Part shown: positions 61,431 to 64,000 of the stretch, piece after piece
How the letters are laid out: the number at the start of each line of letters is the position of its first letter
Position numbering within the stretch: position 1 is the stretch's first letter
Assembly: GCA_034670405.1 (NCBI GenBank)
Contig: JAXDDX010000340.1
Span: 104,051 to 168,050 of the forward strand
From: Hoplostethus atlanticus
Taxonomy: Eukaryota; Chordata; Actinopteri; Trachichthyiformes; Trachichthyidae
Direction of reading: 5' to 3'
Length of the DNA stretch: 64,000 bases
Notes under the pieces: model-generated
The model's input: the letters and a program-made list of their open reading frames with translations, nothing else
Told to the model about the DNA's origin: nothing
Database searches by the model: none
Position numbers and translations under genes: made by a program

Positions 61431-61618
61431 GACTTTATTTACTTCAAAAGCAGAGACAATATTACATTAAAAACAGAAATGTTCTCCCAAGTCAAGAGTT
61501 GGCATTACAAAATCATTCATATAGCTTTCATTAGGCATACAACTATATAACCGCTCCTGCTGTCAGAGGAGGAGCAGATGAGGATGTGATTTCGGATCAC
61601 AACTGGATGAATTGGATC

Positions 61619-64000
61619 CTACCGCTCACACATCCAACGCCGTTTGGTAGAACAAGGCTCATCGTTCCATGTGTCCAATGCTTTTATTAAGTACGCACAG
61701 TCTTCTCGTCCTCCGCTATCATTAGGCTCACCTGATGCCCAGAACCTATTTTAGATACAGAAGGGTCATTGCAGCGCCAATATATTTGATTATTATTAGA
61801 ACTTAATTTTTTAACTTGCTTAAAAAGCTGCATTCTTAACATGCATCTGTCAGCCAAAGGGGGCATCTCCCTCTGTAAAGGGCTAGATTTAAGATCATTA
61901 CAATCAAAAATTTTGACACAGGAATTTGACTGTAACATCGGTGCAAGGACATACTGACAATGATGTAGTGACATAATTACATACATGCCTGTACTATATG
62001 TGTGTCTCAGGCAGGTCTATTTCTATTTCTAAGTCTATCAGCTATCTGCAGTGGTGCAAAGTTAATAGCATGAGGAGCTAAAAAATGAGGAAGGGGTGTG
62101 ATCTATTACAAAATCAGAATCATCGTGAATAAATATTACAAAAGAAAAGCAACACAAAAAACCTTTTATTTTATTTTGCCAACATGTCATCCTGAAGCAT
62201 CTTAGTTGTGGGTCACAGAAAGTGTCACGGTCTCTGCCGTGCCTCCTGTGTGTCTCTACCTGTCTGTGTCTGTCTGTCTGTGTGTGTATGTATTGGCGGG
62301 CGTGGCTTTCCGACCCCGGCTCCTCCTCAGCTCGTCACCGTTCTCCCGTCCACCTGTTTCCACTCCGCACACCTGATCTCCATCTACTCATCAAGCGTCC
62401 AATATATATTCCCCGGTTTTCCAGTAATTCTTCGCCAGATCGTTGATTCAGCCAGTGTGGTTAGCTCACGGTCCCGGCCTACTTCTACTACTACAAACGA
62501 AGTATTTCCTAAGCCTTGTGAATTCTGTCTTCACTAACTGTGTCTCTCCTCATCCCAGGATCTCCACCCGTACCCAGCCATACCGCCTTTCTCCCTGCCT
62601 GTCTACCTGCTCTTCATCTGCCTGCCACGCTCGCCACCAGTCCCTCCGGCTCACCCTGCTTCCGCCTCCAGCTCTGTCCACTATCTCCGCTCCTGCCTAC
62701 CCCCCCGGTCTCCCCTTCACAATAAACCATTGTTCATTCAACTCCGTGTTTCGGTTCTGCTTTTGGGTCTAACCTTGTGGTATCATAACAGAAAGACGGC
62801 CACATCCTGAATCAGTTTCTTACCCATTGTTCAGATTTGATCCATCTACCCACTTCCACACACCTTCTGTTTCCTGATCAGACAGACCAATCCACGCACT
62901 GTTGTGAAGGTTTTTGATGAATGACTGAGGTTGAAAAATAATACAAAGAAAATATTTAAGGCAACAGGCAATGAGGCGCACAGACAGTGGTTACGTTTAC
63001 ATGCACGCCATAACCCAGGTATGGGCCGTAATCCGGTTAAGGTCTTCATGTTGAGTTGTTATTTTTAATACAATGGCATTAACATGCATCCTGGGTGATC
63101 GGATTGTAATCTGATAGCAAAAAAATGCATCCACTCCAGGTGTTACTGGATGAGGCACTGAAGATCAGTGACAAATATGACCACATTAACACCAAAGTGT
63201 CAATGAAATGCATCCTCAATCAACATTTAACCTCCACATAAACAGCAATAAACTTTCAGCAGACAGATGCACACGCCAATTGTCAGGATACTGATGAAAG
63301 GGGAACAAGTGAGATGAGGCGTTTACTGACAGTTTCAAAAGACATAAATATTACAAAAGGAAGTGATGTGTGTGACAATCTGCGTTTTGGAGAGATGGGA
63401 ATTGAACGTGTAAAGCAAGGTGCATTTTAATACCAAGTATAAATGTAATCCAGCTACATCAGATCTAGACATAATCTAAACACAAGACACGTTTTTACTG
63501 TGACCCACTGCCATGGTATATGGTATGTGGGTCATTATGACGTCATGGTGATGTCTGTCTGTCTGTCTGTCCTTGTGTAGACATCATTCTTGTATCATAA
63601 CTCAAGAACAATACATGATGGAAACATGATCATACCTACACCACCAGCAGATGATCTGATTGGATGTTGGAGCACCCTGCTGCATCCATGAATGAGTAAA
63701 AACTGATTTTCTAGAAACAGTACTTTCAGACTATGAAGGTATTAATACCACCCATGTGTTATGTGAAGACAAGAATGTTGGCATAGAAATATGTGCTAAT
63801 TAATACATTCATTCACTTTATAACCTCTTATGTTTAATATATCATGGTGATTATGGTGGGACTTTAATGCCATTTGTAAATATAATCCAGCAACATCAGC
63901 TCTAGACACAATCAGGATATGAGATGCATGTTAAATGTGTAAAGAAGGTCTAAATCCCCCCCTCACCTGTTCTGCTCTGCTATACCACCCCGATCAGCTG
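61619..64000 (-). CDS. C-type lectin copy C: last CTLD exons, runs off right edge, probably damaged
   Basis: Last exon 61619-61745 ([17 protein letters not shown] motif, as in copy B). Exon 62824-62924 encodes [20 protein letters not shown] and [13 protein letters not shown] third exon begins at 63967 and runs out of the window. Compared with A and B its last 31 nt are 4 nt shorter and diverged. Read in the phase required by the next exon, it meets a TGA close to the window edge, so this copy may be a pseudogene. The intron between the last two exons carries a solo LTR. A minus-strand AATAAA is at 61434-61439. Confidence 0.62.
62223..62790 (+). mobile_element. Solo LTR (568 bp) with 5-bp target duplication
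   Basis: Starts TGTCACGG and ends ATCATAACA (5' TG, 3' CA). It is flanked by direct repeats GAAAG at 62218-62222 and 62791-62795. Copies A and B carry the uninterrupted site (CACAGAAAGACG) at the same place, so this is a precise insertion. An AATAAA at about 62719 fits an LTR R region. Length and 5-bp duplication suggest a Ty3/Gypsy-type LTR. No internal region remains. Confidence 0.93.

Overview
The window is vertebrate nuclear DNA, almost certainly from a teleost fish. Genes are split by GT-AG introns, and microsatellites are abundant. There are fish-type DNA transposons, LINE, DIRS and LTR relics, and a tRNA-Ser gene. The two main genes are close to the human proteins but have fish-like divergence. 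All protein-coding genes I can support lie on the minus strand, so transcription runs from high to low coordinates.

1-31163: the 5' part of bptf, the largest subunit of the NURF chromatin remodeller. I resolved 28 coding exons, from the start codon at 31163 down to 618. They encode about 2560 residues: a basic/acidic N-terminus, the DDT domain, the first PHD finger, a WHIM-like segment, a long low-conservation Ser/Thr-rich exon and the Gln-rich region. The C-terminal PHD finger and bromodomain lie beyond the left edge. Every exon joins in phase except exon 12, where one surplus base in a four-base run (16844-16847) breaks the frame. This is probably an assembly error.

31164-34017: the bptf promoter, a tRNA-Ser(AGA) gene on the plus strand with a Pol III terminator, and intergenic DNA.

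34047-47960: nol11, complete in 18 coding exons (728 aa), a nucleolar pre-rRNA processing factor. nol11 followed by bptf on the same strand is the vertebrate synteny (human 17q24). The last intron carries DNA-transposon relics, including two abutting TTAA-flanked elements, a nested TTA-flanked MITE and a near-perfect long hairpin.

49650-64000: a cluster of type II C-type lectins (CD209/CLEC4-like). Copy B (53617-57554) is complete: cytoplasmic tail, transmembrane exon, a coiled-coil neck of 26 fourteen-residue repeats, and a three-exon CTLD with EPN and WND motifs (569 aa). Copy A (49834-53411) repeats the neck and CTLD at about 3.77 kb distance with near identity, but has no transmembrane or start exon. 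Copy C (from 61619, running off the right edge) has its two last exons, a frame-disrupted exon 4 and an intronic solo LTR. Copy B is a mosaic: its last exon and 3' flank match C, and the rest matches A. Between B and C lie LINE, Tc1 and DIRS fragments.

The features most worth a second look are the mosaic lectin duplication with its expandable neck, the bptf frameshift, and two decayed copies of a bptf exon inside the following intron.
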